Assembly: GCF_937900395.1 (NCBI RefSeq) | Contig: NZ_CALCDX010000176.1 | Span: 1 to 7,222, forward strand | Source: an uncultured Caulobacter sp. | GTDB lineage: Bacteria; Pseudomonadota; Alphaproteobacteria; Caulobacterales; Caulobacteraceae | Reading direction: 5' to 3' | Length of the DNA: 7,222 bases | In this document: positions 1-5,163 of the stretch, in pieces | Numbering within the stretch: position 1 is the stretch's first letter | How the letters are laid out: every line of letters begins with the position of its first letter | The notes under the pieces: generated by a model | Databases searched by the model: none | What the model was told of the DNA's origin: nothing | The model's input: the letters and a program-made list of their open reading frames with translations, nothing else | Translations under genes and position numbers: made by a program

Positions 1-131
1 CGGAGGTCGAGGCTTGCCGGCTGCACCTGCCCGTTCGCCAGCGGCATCGGCAGCAGGATCGCGCGATCGGCCACGAGGCCCTCGATCATCGCATCCGAGA
101 AAATCCCTGCCTCTGCCGCGGTACCGCTCAC
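1..131 (-). CDS. dcd: 2'-deoxycytidine 5'-triphosphate deaminase, N-terminal fragment
   Basis: This is the 5' end of a reverse-strand gene that runs off the left edge; 43 codons are visible. Reading from a GTG at 131, the protein has an opening helix (about residues 9-25) followed by the motif QVQPASLDLR at 35 to the edge. That is the conserved QPASLDLRLG-type segment of dCTP deaminases, members of the trimeric dUTPase-like fold. The family deaminates dCTP to dUTP, feeding dTMP synthesis in the cytoplasm; alphaproteobacterial versions are often a long form of about 360 residues. The GTG start is supported by a Shine-Dalgarno GAGGGG (complement of 139-144) seven bases upstream, and the only upstream ATG in the vicinity soon meets a stop. 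It diverges from apaG, a neighbour I recall for dcd in Rhizobiales-type genomes. The assignment rests on one strong motif, so a related dUTPase-fold protein cannot be fully excluded. Confidence 0.75.
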   Translation of the reverse strand, partial: MSGTAAEAGIFSDAMIEGLVADRAILLPMPLANGQVQPASLDL

Positions 132-158
132 GTGATTGCCCCTCAAACCGGTTGGAGA

Positions 159-187
159 TCGCTACAGCAGGCCTCCGGGCATGGCAA
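159..187 (-). promoter_or_regulatory. possible sigma-70 promoter for dcd
   Basis: On the reverse strand, TTGCCA (complement of 182-187) and TAGCGA (complement of 159-164) are separated by 17 bp. A start near 152 would leave a leader of about 20 bases carrying the GAGGGG ribosome site. The -35 box is reasonable and the -10 box weak. The call is made from position and spacing only. Confidence 0.25.
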
Positions 188-244
188 CCAATCGCACACC
201 GCCGCAGTCCTCGGTCCCCAGATTTTCAGGAAATCCGCCCCTGA

Positions 245-273
245 TTGACGCCTTGCCGCACCGAAGGCATGCT
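245..273 (+). promoter_or_regulatory. possible sigma-70 promoter for apaG
   Basis: TTGACG at 245-250 is a good alphaproteobacterial -35 element. It is followed after 17 bp by CATGCT (268-273), a poor -10 box. This would give a leader of about 30 bases before the apaG ATG at 311. It is the only TTGAC-type box I see in the 179-bp dcd/apaG spacer, and I see nothing else supportable in that spacer. Confidence 0.22.
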
Positions 274-310
274 TTGGCCGGGAAACGCCACAAGAGCAGG
301 CCTGAAGCCG

Positions 311-703
311 ATGTATCGCGCCGTCACGGAAAGCATCGAAGTCACTGTCGAACCCGAATACGCGCCCGAGCGCTCGCGACCGGAAATCGGCGAGTTCTTC
401 TGGGTCTACGCCGTCGAGATCCGCAATCTCTCCGATGACACCGTCCAGCTTCGTGCGCGGCACTGGGAGATCACCGATGGCGGCGGCCGCACCGAGCATG
501 TGCGCGGCCTCGGCGTCGTCGGTGAGCAGCCGATCCTGAAGCCCGGCGAGATCTTCCGCTATTCCTCGGGCTGCCCGCTGGCGTCCGGTCACGGTATCAT
601 GGTCGGCAGCTACGAGATGGTGGCGGCGGATGGCCGGCGTTTCGAGGTGGCGATCCCCGCCTTCTCGCTGGATGCGCCCTTCGCGCCGCGCACGGTCAAC
701 TGA
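311..703 (+). CDS. apaG: ApaG domain protein (DUF525)
   Basis: A complete 130-residue ApaG protein, the usual family length. The diagnostic core is RHW (50-52), ITD (54-56), GLGVVG (66-71), a conserved Pro74, PGE (78-80) and YSSG (84-87), then SGHGIMVGSYEMV (92-104). The fold is a compact beta-sandwich of fibronectin type III kind. It was named Co2+/Mg2+ efflux protein from the Salmonella corA/apaG phenotype, but its molecular role is unsettled. The soluble product has no membrane segment, so a transporter role is unlikely. ATG 311 was chosen because the family begins a few residues before the first beta strand. A TTG at 245 in the same frame would add 22 residues not expected in the family. 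Its 3' end overlaps the converging hslO end by 8 bp (696-703). Identification is secure; function is not. Confidence 0.93.
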   Translation: MYRAVTESIEVTVEPEYAPERSRPEIGEFFWVYAVEIRNLSDDTVQLRARHWEITDGGGRTEHVRGLGVVGEQPILKPGEIFRYSSGCPLASGHGIMVGSYEMVAADGRRFEVAIPAFSLDAPFAPRTVN

Positions 704-1916
704 GCGCGAGGCGGTATTTGCGCGCGCAGAATTCGCAGGTGACGGCGATCATGCCGTCATCTTCGCGCATCCCGGCAACTTCATCGGCCGGGAACTGCTG
801 CAAGGTCTCGCGGATGCGCTCCTCCGAGCAGCGGCACTCGTCGAGCATCGCGACGGGATCCGAAACGATCACCCCGCGTTCGTTGAAGAGGCGATAGAGC
901 AGCCGGTCGAGCCCCAGTTCGGGGTCGACGAGTTCGATGTCCTCGGTGGTCTCGACCAGTGCGCGCGCCTCCACCCAGGCATCGTCCTCCGCCACCACAT
1001 GCCGGATCGTGCCGGCCGGCGCATCGCCGGGGTCGAGATCGGCCTGCCGCATGCGCTCCGGGGAGGTCGGCAAGAACTGCGCGAGCACGCCGCCCACGCG
1101 CCAGTGGCGCCCGCCACCGGCGACACGATGCTCGGCCACCGCGATCCTGAGCGCGGAAGGAATCTGCTCGGATTGCCGGAAGTATTGCAGGGCCGCGGCC
1201 TCCAGCCCCTCGCCGCCGAAGCGGACGCGATGGGCGATCTGGGCGGCGACGGCGGCGCGGATGAAATACTCGCCTTGGCCGGTGCAGGAGACGGCGGCGT
1301 GAGCGTCGGCATAGGTCCCCGCCCCGATCACCGGCGAGTCGCCGACCCGGCCGGGCCGCTTGCCGAACACGCCGGCGGTCGAGGTGGCGGCGGCCAGGCG
1401 CCCCTCGGCGTCGCGGACCACGCAGCCGACCGTGCCGGTAGGCAAGGCGTCCGGCGGATGGTTGTCCTCGAAGGCGCCGGCGCGGGTGAACCAGGCGTCC
1501 GGATCCTCGACGGTCTCGAGGCACTGCTCGGCGGCGAAGTCGATCGCGCCCTGGCCGGCCAGCATCACGTGGGGCGTGTGCTCCATCACCGCGCGGGCGG
1601 CCAGGATCGGGCTCTTGAAGCCTTGCAGGGCGGCGACCGAGCCGGCCAGGCGCGTCGCTCCATCCATCAGGCTGGCGTCGAGCTCGTATTCGCCGTCGGC
1701 GTTGGGCGAGGCGCCGCGGCCGGCGATATAGAGGCCGCTGGCTTCGAGGGCGACGACGGTCTCGACGGCGACGTCCAGGGCGCTGGCGCCGGCCGCCAGG
1801 CGGTCGCGGGCGGCCTCGACCAGGCCGCGCATGTGGGCGATCTCGACGGCGTAGTCGTGACCCCGTTTCGCGCCGGCGCCGCCGTGCAGGGCGAGGCTAA
1901 AACACTTGTTTGACAT
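696..1916 (-). CDS. chimeric ORF: IaaA-type asparaginase N-part fused to Hsp33 C-part
   Basis: One uninterrupted 406-codon frame with two unrelated halves. Residues 1-~238 match plant-type L-asparaginase/isoaspartyl peptidase (Ntn hydrolase): HGGAG (11-15), ALEASGLYIAGRG (56-68), the autocleavage/nucleophile motif GTVG with Thr162, KRPGRVGDSPVIGAGTY (186-202) and CTGQGEYFIR (211-220). Residues ~238-406 match Hsp33 (HslO), a redox-activated holdase: LQYFRQSEQIP (243-253), GGVLAQFLP (275-283), GLDRLLYRLFNE (335-346) and the zinc-switch cysteines CRC (361-363) and CEFC (394-397). The asparaginase lacks its last ~60 residues, including the FNTxGM-type strand; Hsp33 lacks roughly the first half of its substrate-binding core. 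Neither domain should fold normally, which argues for a join rather than an evolved fusion. The ATG at 1916 has a good upstream AAGGAAG (complement of 1921-1927). The asparaginase end sits head-to-head with the quinone oxidoreductase; the Hsp33 end converges on apaG. Confidence 0.85.
   Translation of the reverse strand: MSNKCFSLALHGGAGAKRGHDYAVEIAHMRGLVEAARDRLAAGASALDVAVETVVALEASGLYIAGRGASPNADGEYELDASLMDGATRLAGSVAALQGFKSPILAARAVMEHTPHVMLAGQGAIDFAAEQCLETVEDPDAWFTRAGAFEDNHPPDALPTGTVGCVVRDAEGRLAAATSTAGVFGKRPGRVGDSPVIGAGTYADAHAAVSCTGQGEYFIRAAVAAQIAHRVRFGGEGLEAAALQYFRQSEQIPSALRIAVAEHRVAGGGRHWRVGGVLAQFLPTSPERMRQADLDPGDAPAGTIRHVVAEDDAWVEARALVETTEDIELVDPELGLDRLLYRLFNERGVIVSDPVAMLDECRCSEERIRETLQQFPADEVAGMREDDGMIAVTCEFCARKYRLALS
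1186..1206. other. breakpoint between asparaginase and Hsp33 sequence
   Basis: On the reverse strand, the asparaginase text HRVRFGGEGLEAA passes directly into Hsp33 text LEAAALQYFRQSEQ. The LEAAA segment (complement of about 1188-1204) is plausible in both families, so the join lies within a short stretch of shared or similar GC-rich sequence. No stop, shift or insertion sequence is present. Confidence 0.75.
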
Positions 1917-1925
1917 TCTGCTTCC

Positions 1926-1971
1926 TTGGCGACGCGTCCCGCGCTAGCGTCCCGGCCTTGATTAAAGACAA
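1926..1971. promoter_or_regulatory. compact divergent promoter with palindromic GCTAGC
   Basis: The 72-bp spacer between the asparaginase ATG (1916, reverse) and the oxidoreductase ATG (1989, forward) has one GCTAGC palindrome at 1943-1948. Forward, TTGGCGA (1926-1932), 10 bp and GCTAGCGT resemble the Caulobacter housekeeping pattern TTGaCgS-N10-14-GCTAnAwC, with two mismatches in the -10. In reverse, TTGTCT (complement of 1966-1971) lies 17 bp from the same GCTAGC. A shared -10 core would allow only one direction to be occupied at a time. This is inference from motifs. Confidence 0.3.
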
Positions 1972-1988
1972 TCGCAGGGAGAGGCGAG

Positions 1989-2987
1989 ATGAAGGCGGTG
2001 CTCAGCAAGGCGGTCGGCGGCCCCGAGACCCTGGTGCTGGAGGAGCTCCCCGATCCCGTCGCTGGCCCCGGTCAGGTGCTGATCGACGTCAAGGCCTGCG
2101 GCGTCAACTACCCCGACGTGCTGATCATCGAGGACAAGTACCAGTTCAAGCCGCCGCGCCCCTTCGCGCCGGGCGGCGAGGTCTCGGGCGTGATCGCCGC
2201 CGTCGGCGAAGGCGTGACCCGCTTCAAGGTCGGCGACCGGGTGCTGGCCTCGACCGGCTGGGGCGGCTACGCCGAGAAGCTGGCCCTGGAGGAGGGCCGC
2301 TGCACCCACATCCCCGACAACATGCCGTTCGACGAGGCCGCCGCCTTCGTCCTGACCTACGGCACCTCGTACTACGCGCTGAAGGACCGCGGCCATCTGA
2401 AGGCCGGCGAGACCTTGCTGGTGCTGGGTGCGGCCGGGGGCGTGGGCCTGGCGGCCGTGGAGCTGGCCAAGGCCATGGGCGCCAAGGTCGTGGCCGCCGC
2501 CTCCAGCCAGGAGAAGGTCGACCTCGCCATCAAGCACGGCGCCGACAGCGGCGTCGTCTATCCTCGCGGCCCGTTCGACAAGGACGGCCAGAAGGCCCTG
2601 GCCGAGCTCTTCAAGGGCGCCTGCGGGTCGAACGGCTGGGACGTGGCCTATGACGCGGTCGGCGGCGACTATTCCGAAGCGGCGATCCGCGCCTCGGGCT
2701 GGGAGGGCCGCTTCCTGGTGATCGGCTTCCCGTCGGGCATTCCGAAGGTGCCGCTGAACCTGACCCTCTTGAAGTCGTGCGACATCGTCGGGGTGTTCTG
2801 GGGCGCGGCCGTGGCGCGCGATCCCAAGGGCCACGCGGCCAACCTGAAGGACCTGATGGACCTCTACGCGGCGGGCAAGATCCGGCCCTACGTGTCCGAG
2901 CGTTTCCCCCTGGCGCGGGCCGGCGAGGCCATCGCTCACCTCTCCAGCCGCAAGGCGATGGGCAAGGTGGTGATCACGATCGATTAA
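1989..2987 (+). CDS. NAD(P)H:quinone oxidoreductase, zinc-independent MDR family
   Basis: A complete 332-residue medium-chain dehydrogenase/reductase of the quinone reductase (zeta-crystallin/Qor-like) type, expected to reduce quinones or other activated carbonyl or alkene substrates with NAD(P)H in the cytosol. The GroES-like domain occupies about 1-120, with CGVNYPD (38-44) and a glycine-rich PGGEVSG (61-67). The catalytic-zinc GHE motif of alcohol dehydrogenases is replaced by GGE and the four-Cys structural zinc lobe is absent, so no zinc is expected. The Rossmann domain starts at about 138, with the dinucleotide motif AAGGVG (148-153). YDAVGGDYSE (221-230) and GRFLVIGFPSG (240-250) are typical of the family. 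The C-terminal RKAMGKVVI closes the GroES domain. The start has a strong GGGAGAGG Shine-Dalgarno at about 1977-1984. Substrate cannot be told from sequence; close relatives are often annotated acryloyl-CoA reductase or Qor2-like. Confidence 0.92.
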   Translation: MKAVLSKAVGGPETLVLEELPDPVAGPGQVLIDVKACGVNYPDVLIIEDKYQFKPPRPFAPGGEVSGVIAAVGEGVTRFKVGDRVLASTGWGGYAEKLALEEGRCTHIPDNMPFDEAAAFVLTYGTSYYALKDRGHLKAGETLLVLGAAGGVGLAAVELAKAMGAKVVAAASSQEKVDLAIKHGADSGVVYPRGPFDKDGQKALAELFKGACGSNGWDVAYDAVGGDYSEAAIRASGWEGRFLVIGFPSGIPKVPLNLTLLKSCDIVGVFWGAAVARDPKGHAANLKDLMDLYAAGKIRPYVSERFPLARAGEAIAHLSSRKAMGKVVITID

Positions 2988-3011
2988 CCACGTTTCGTCG
3001 GGCTTGGTTAA
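2984..3011. repeat. inverted repeat over the oxidoreductase stop codon
   Basis: TTAACCA (2984-2990) and TGGTTAA (3005-3011) form a perfect 7-bp inverted repeat with a 14-base loop. The TAA stop (2985-2987) lies inside the left arm. It lacks the GC-rich stem and trailing T-run of an intrinsic terminator. It could be a protein-binding palindrome or a weak mRNA 3'-end hairpin. Confidence 0.5.
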
Positions 3012-3013
3012 GG

Positions 3014-3038
3014 TTCGCTAATCGTCCTTCTTAGCGAA
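3014..3038. repeat. perfect 8-bp inverted repeat, possible hairpin
   Basis: TTCGCTAA (3014-3021) and TTAGCGAA (3031-3038) are exact complements around a 9-base loop, directly after the previous inverted repeat. No T-run follows. Position just past a gene end suggests a 3'-end hairpin or factor-independent terminator variant; an operator is the alternative. Confidence 0.55.
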
Positions 3039-3047
3039 GCAGACAGG

Positions 3048-3186
3048 TTGCTCGGCGATTGTGCCCCCGGTTCGGTCGCCGCCGAAGACGCTCACCCCAC
3101 CGAGCAAAGCGGCGGATGGCCGGGCCGCTCACGCCCCGACACGGGACTTCCGCGTCGAGGCCGCCTCAGGGGGCGCAAGGTGACGC
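3048..3186. other. gene-free region with consecutive nested stems (possible structured RNA)
   Basis: Part of the 380-bp gap between the oxidoreductase and the SDR gene. I see no convincing protein here: short frames exist but have arginine- and proline-rich low-complexity translations. Stems read in order: TTGCTCGG 3048-3055 with CCGAGCAA 3100-3107, enclosing TTCGG 3071-3075 with CCGAA 3082-3086. Then AGCGGC 3108-3113 with GCCGCT 3124-3129. Then CGCCCC 3132-3137 with GGGGCG 3170-3175, enclosing GACaCGG 3138-3144 with CCGcGTC 3150-3156. The stems abut and nest without crossing. I looked for RNase P, tmRNA, SRP, TPP and cobalamin-riboswitch signatures and found none. Chance pairing is a real possibility at this GC content. 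Confidence 0.35.
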
Positions 3187-3188
3187 TA

Positions 3189-3239
3189 GGCAGGCGCGGC
3201 GACGGACAGGGGCCTTACGGCGCCGTCGCCGCGCTTGCC
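3189..3239. repeat. 17-bp inverted repeat, strong hairpin
   Basis: GGCAGGCGCGGCGACGG (3189-3205) pairs with CCGTCGCCGCGCTTGCC (3223-3239) over 17 positions, with one G-U. The 17-base loop can form a further GCC/GGC mini-stem (3212-3214 with 3219-3221). This is the longest stem I found in the window. No T-run follows on either strand, so it is not a textbook intrinsic terminator. It could be part of a structured transcript or an interspersed palindromic element. Confidence 0.7.
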
Positions 3240-3304
3240 GAGTTGCCGCCCACCACCGACCAACACGCCTTTTCGGGTATGGCGCTCTAGCCAAGACGCC
3301 CGCG

Positions 3305-3328
3305 CTTCGCGAAGATGATCAATGATCA
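3305..3328. repeat. palindromes upstream of the SDR gene, candidate operator
   Basis: The 10-bp palindrome CTTCGCGAAG (3305-3314) is followed at once by a tandem 7-bp repeat ATGATCA-ATGATCA (3315-3328), whose units each hold the palindrome TGATCA. The cluster lies about 40 bp before the SDR start, where a repressor site would be expected. No regulator gene is adjacent in the window. Confidence 0.35.
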
Positions 3329-3367
3329 CCGATCCATGAGAGGTCGGACAGCGCGGAGGGAAACGCC

Positions 3368-4258
3368 ATGGTCGGACGTCTGAACGGCAAGGTCGCCGTC
3401 GTCACCGGGGGCTGCTCGGGCATCGGGCTCGGAACGGTCGAACTGTTCGTGGCGGAAGGCGCGCTCGTCGTCGCCGCCGACCTGCAGGACGAGAAGGGGG
3501 CGATGCTGGAAAAGCGCTTCCCCGACCGCGTCCGCTACGTCCGCTGCGACGTGACCTCGGAAGCCGACGTGGCCGCCGCCTTGGGCCTGGCCGAAAGCGC
3601 CTTCGGCGGGCTCGACATCCTGTTCAACAACGCCGGCCACGGCGGCACGCCGGCCGGGGTCGAGGACATGACGGTCGACGGCTGGGACAAGACCTTCGCC
3701 CTGCTGGTCCGCGGCCCAGCGATCGGCATGAAGCACGCCGTCCCGCTGATGGCCAAGCGCGGCGGCGGCTCGATCATCAACACCGCTTCGATCGCGGGGC
3801 TGCAGGCGGGCTTCGGCCCCCTGGCCTATTCGACGGCCAAGTGCGCCGTGATCCACATGAGCCGCTGCGCGGCCGCTGAACTCTCGCCGCGCAAGATCCG
3901 GGTCAATGCGATCTGTCCCGGCCTGATCGCCACCTCGATCTTCGGGGCCTCGATGGGCCTGCCGCGCGAGGTCGCCGACCAGATGGCCGCTCAGGTCGCC
4001 CAGATCGGCCCGAAGATTCAGCCGATCCCGAAGTCAGGCCTGCCTGAGGACATCGCCCGCGCGGCGCTCTACCTCGCCAGCGACGATTCCGAATTCGTGA
4101 CCGGCACGCATATCGTGGTCGACGGCGGCATCACCGTCGGGCCGCGCAGCGCCTGGGACGTCAACACGCCCTCGCCGATCCTGGCGGCCATGGGCATCAC
4201 GCCTGAACAGGCCGAGCAGATGCGGGCCGCCTTGATCGCGTCCGGCGGGGCGGGGTGA
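3368..4258 (+). CDS. SDR family NAD-dependent oxidoreductase
   Basis: A complete 296-residue classical short-chain dehydrogenase/reductase, a soluble oxidoreductase interconverting alcohols and ketones. The dinucleotide motif is TGGCSGIG (13-20). Asp38 at the end of the second strand favours NAD(H) over NADP(H); CDV (60-62) contacts the adenine; NNAG is at 87-90. The catalytic residues are Ser141, Tyr154 and Lys158 (YSTAK). PG (184-185) and the terminal GTHIVVDGGITVG (246-258) are typical. The Asn of the usual VNLRG segment is Leu113 here (LLVRG), so the catalytic tetrad is incomplete, as in some SDR subfamilies. A C-terminal tail of about 35 residues (262-296) goes beyond the common ~255 length. 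The ATG has GGAGGG (3355-3360) seven bases upstream. The stop overlaps the transporter start by 4 bp (GTGA), implying one transcript with coupled translation. Substrate is unknown. Confidence 0.93.
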   Translation: MVGRLNGKVAVVTGGCSGIGLGTVELFVAEGALVVAADLQDEKGAMLEKRFPDRVRYVRCDVTSEADVAAALGLAESAFGGLDILFNNAGHGGTPAGVEDMTVDGWDKTFALLVRGPAIGMKHAVPLMAKRGGGSIINTASIAGLQAGFGPLAYSTAKCAVIHMSRCAAAELSPRKIRVNAICPGLIATSIFGASMGLPREVADQMAAQVAQIGPKIQPIPKSGLPEDIARAALYLASDDSEFVTGTHIVVDGGITVGPRSAWDVNTPSPILAAMGITPEQAEQMRAALIASGGAG

Positions 4259-5163
4259 GCCTGACCCCCAACCTGCGCGGGGCGCTGTGGATGCTGGCCT
4301 CGGCCGTCGACTTCACGGTGATGACGACCCTGATCAAGTTCCTGGGCCCCGGCTATCCGGCGGCGCTGCAGACCTTCTACCGCCAGCTGGCGGGCGTGAT
4401 CGTGCTGCTGCCGCTGATCGCCCGCGACTGGCGCGGGGCGTTCCGAACGACGCGGCCGGGAATCCTGATCTTCCGCTCCAGCGCCGGGGTGCTGGCGCTG
4501 ATCATGGGCTTCTACGCCTACCAGAAGCTGCCGCTGGCCGACGCCAACGCCCTGTCCTTCACCCGAACGCTGTGGCTCGTGCCGCTTGCGGCCTTCGTGC
4601 TGCGCGAGCCGATCGGGCCGCTGCGCATCGGCGCCGCGCTGGTCGGCTTCATCGGCGTGCTGATCATGCTGCGGCCCGGCGCGGGAGGGGCCCATGGAGG
4701 CGGATGGAGCGCCTGGATCGGCTGGCCGCAGGTCTGCGCCCTGGCCTCGGCCTTCCTGTTCGCCCTGACCATCACCGGCATGAAGGTCATGACCCGCGAC
4801 CACAGCCCGTTCGTGCTGCTGGTCTACGCGGCGGTGCTGGGCCTGATCTTCGCGATCCCACCGGCGCTCTTTGTCTGGCGCTGGCCGAGTTGGCCCGACC
4901 TTGGCCTCCTGGCGGCGATGGGCGTGATCGGAACCCTGACCCAGGGCGCCTACATCAAGGGCATGGAGGCCGGCGAAGCCGCCGTCATGGCGCCGATCGA
5001 CTATACGCGCCTCGTCTTCGCCGTCGGCGCGGGACTGCTGCTGTTTCACGAGGTCCCGAAGCCGGCGACGCTGGTCGGAGCGGCGATCGTCGTGGCCTCA
5101 ACCCTCTTCATTTCCTGGCGCGAGCATCAGCTGGCTCAGCGCGCCAAGGCTCAGCCCGCGTAA
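4255..5163 (+). CDS. EamA/DMT-superfamily transporter
   Basis: A 302-residue inner-membrane protein of the drug/metabolite transporter superfamily, with two EamA repeats and about ten predicted hydrophobic helices. Repeat one covers about 8-140: FYRQLAGVIVLLPL (41-54), then the paired signature YQKLPLADANALSFTR (89-104) and LREPIGPLRIGAALVGFIGV (116-135). Repeat two covers about 155-288: GAYIKGMEAGEAAVMAPIDY (231-250) and FHEVPKPATLVGAAIVVAS (264-282). The tail is short, charged and probably cytoplasmic. Family members export or import small metabolites such as amino acids, nucleosides or S-adenosylmethionine; the substrate cannot be read here. The start is a GTG overlapping the SDR stop, so translation is probably coupled. 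The 3' end overlaps the converging epimerase gene by 13 bp. The preceding oxidoreductase may make or modify the transported compound, which is inference only. Confidence 0.92.
   Translation: MSLTPNLRGALWMLASAVDFTVMTTLIKFLGPGYPAALQTFYRQLAGVIVLLPLIARDWRGAFRTTRPGILIFRSSAGVLALIMGFYAYQKLPLADANALSFTRTLWLVPLAAFVLREPIGPLRIGAALVGFIGVLIMLRPGAGGAHGGGWSAWIGWPQVCALASAFLFALTITGMKVMTRDHSPFVLLVYAAVLGLIFAIPPALFVWRWPSWPDLGLLAAMGVIGTLTQGAYIKGMEAGEAAVMAPIDYTRLVFAVGAGLLLFHEVPKPATLVGAAIVVASTLFISWREHQLAQRAKAQPA

Noticed and set aside
630..1913. 427-codon forward ORF opposite the asparaginase-Hsp33 chimera
   Set aside because: Composition is low-complexity Gly/Ala/Arg/Asp with no recognisable domain, whereas the reverse strand carries two clear enzyme/chaperone signatures.
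696..1916. A genuine redox-switched isoaspartyl peptidase system
   Set aside because: Both domains lack parts their folds require and the neighbourhoods differ on the two sides, so a join is more likely than a working fusion.
1962..2939. 325-codon reverse ORF opposite the quinone oxidoreductase
   Set aside because: It is a mirror shadow of a fully supported gene; the translation is His/Gln/Gly-rich without motifs.
3008..3022. Possible CtrA box (TTAA-N7-TTAA) after the oxidoreductase
   Set aside because: TTAA at 3008-3011 is followed seven bases later by TAAT, not TTAA, and the spacing to CTAA is six. The surrounding bases are better explained by the two inverted repeats.
3048..3325. Two overlapping short forward ORFs (80 and 88 codons) in the spacer
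   Set aside because: They begin with poor start codons, lack ribosome sites, are Arg/Pro/Gly-rich and share the DNA of several strong stems. I found no protein family signal.
3040..3340. RNase P RNA, tmRNA, SRP RNA or a riboswitch in the spacer
   Set aside because: I looked for the conserved RNase P GAGGAAAGUCC, the tmRNA ends and tag, the SRP loop, and TPP and cobalamin cores on both strands and saw none.
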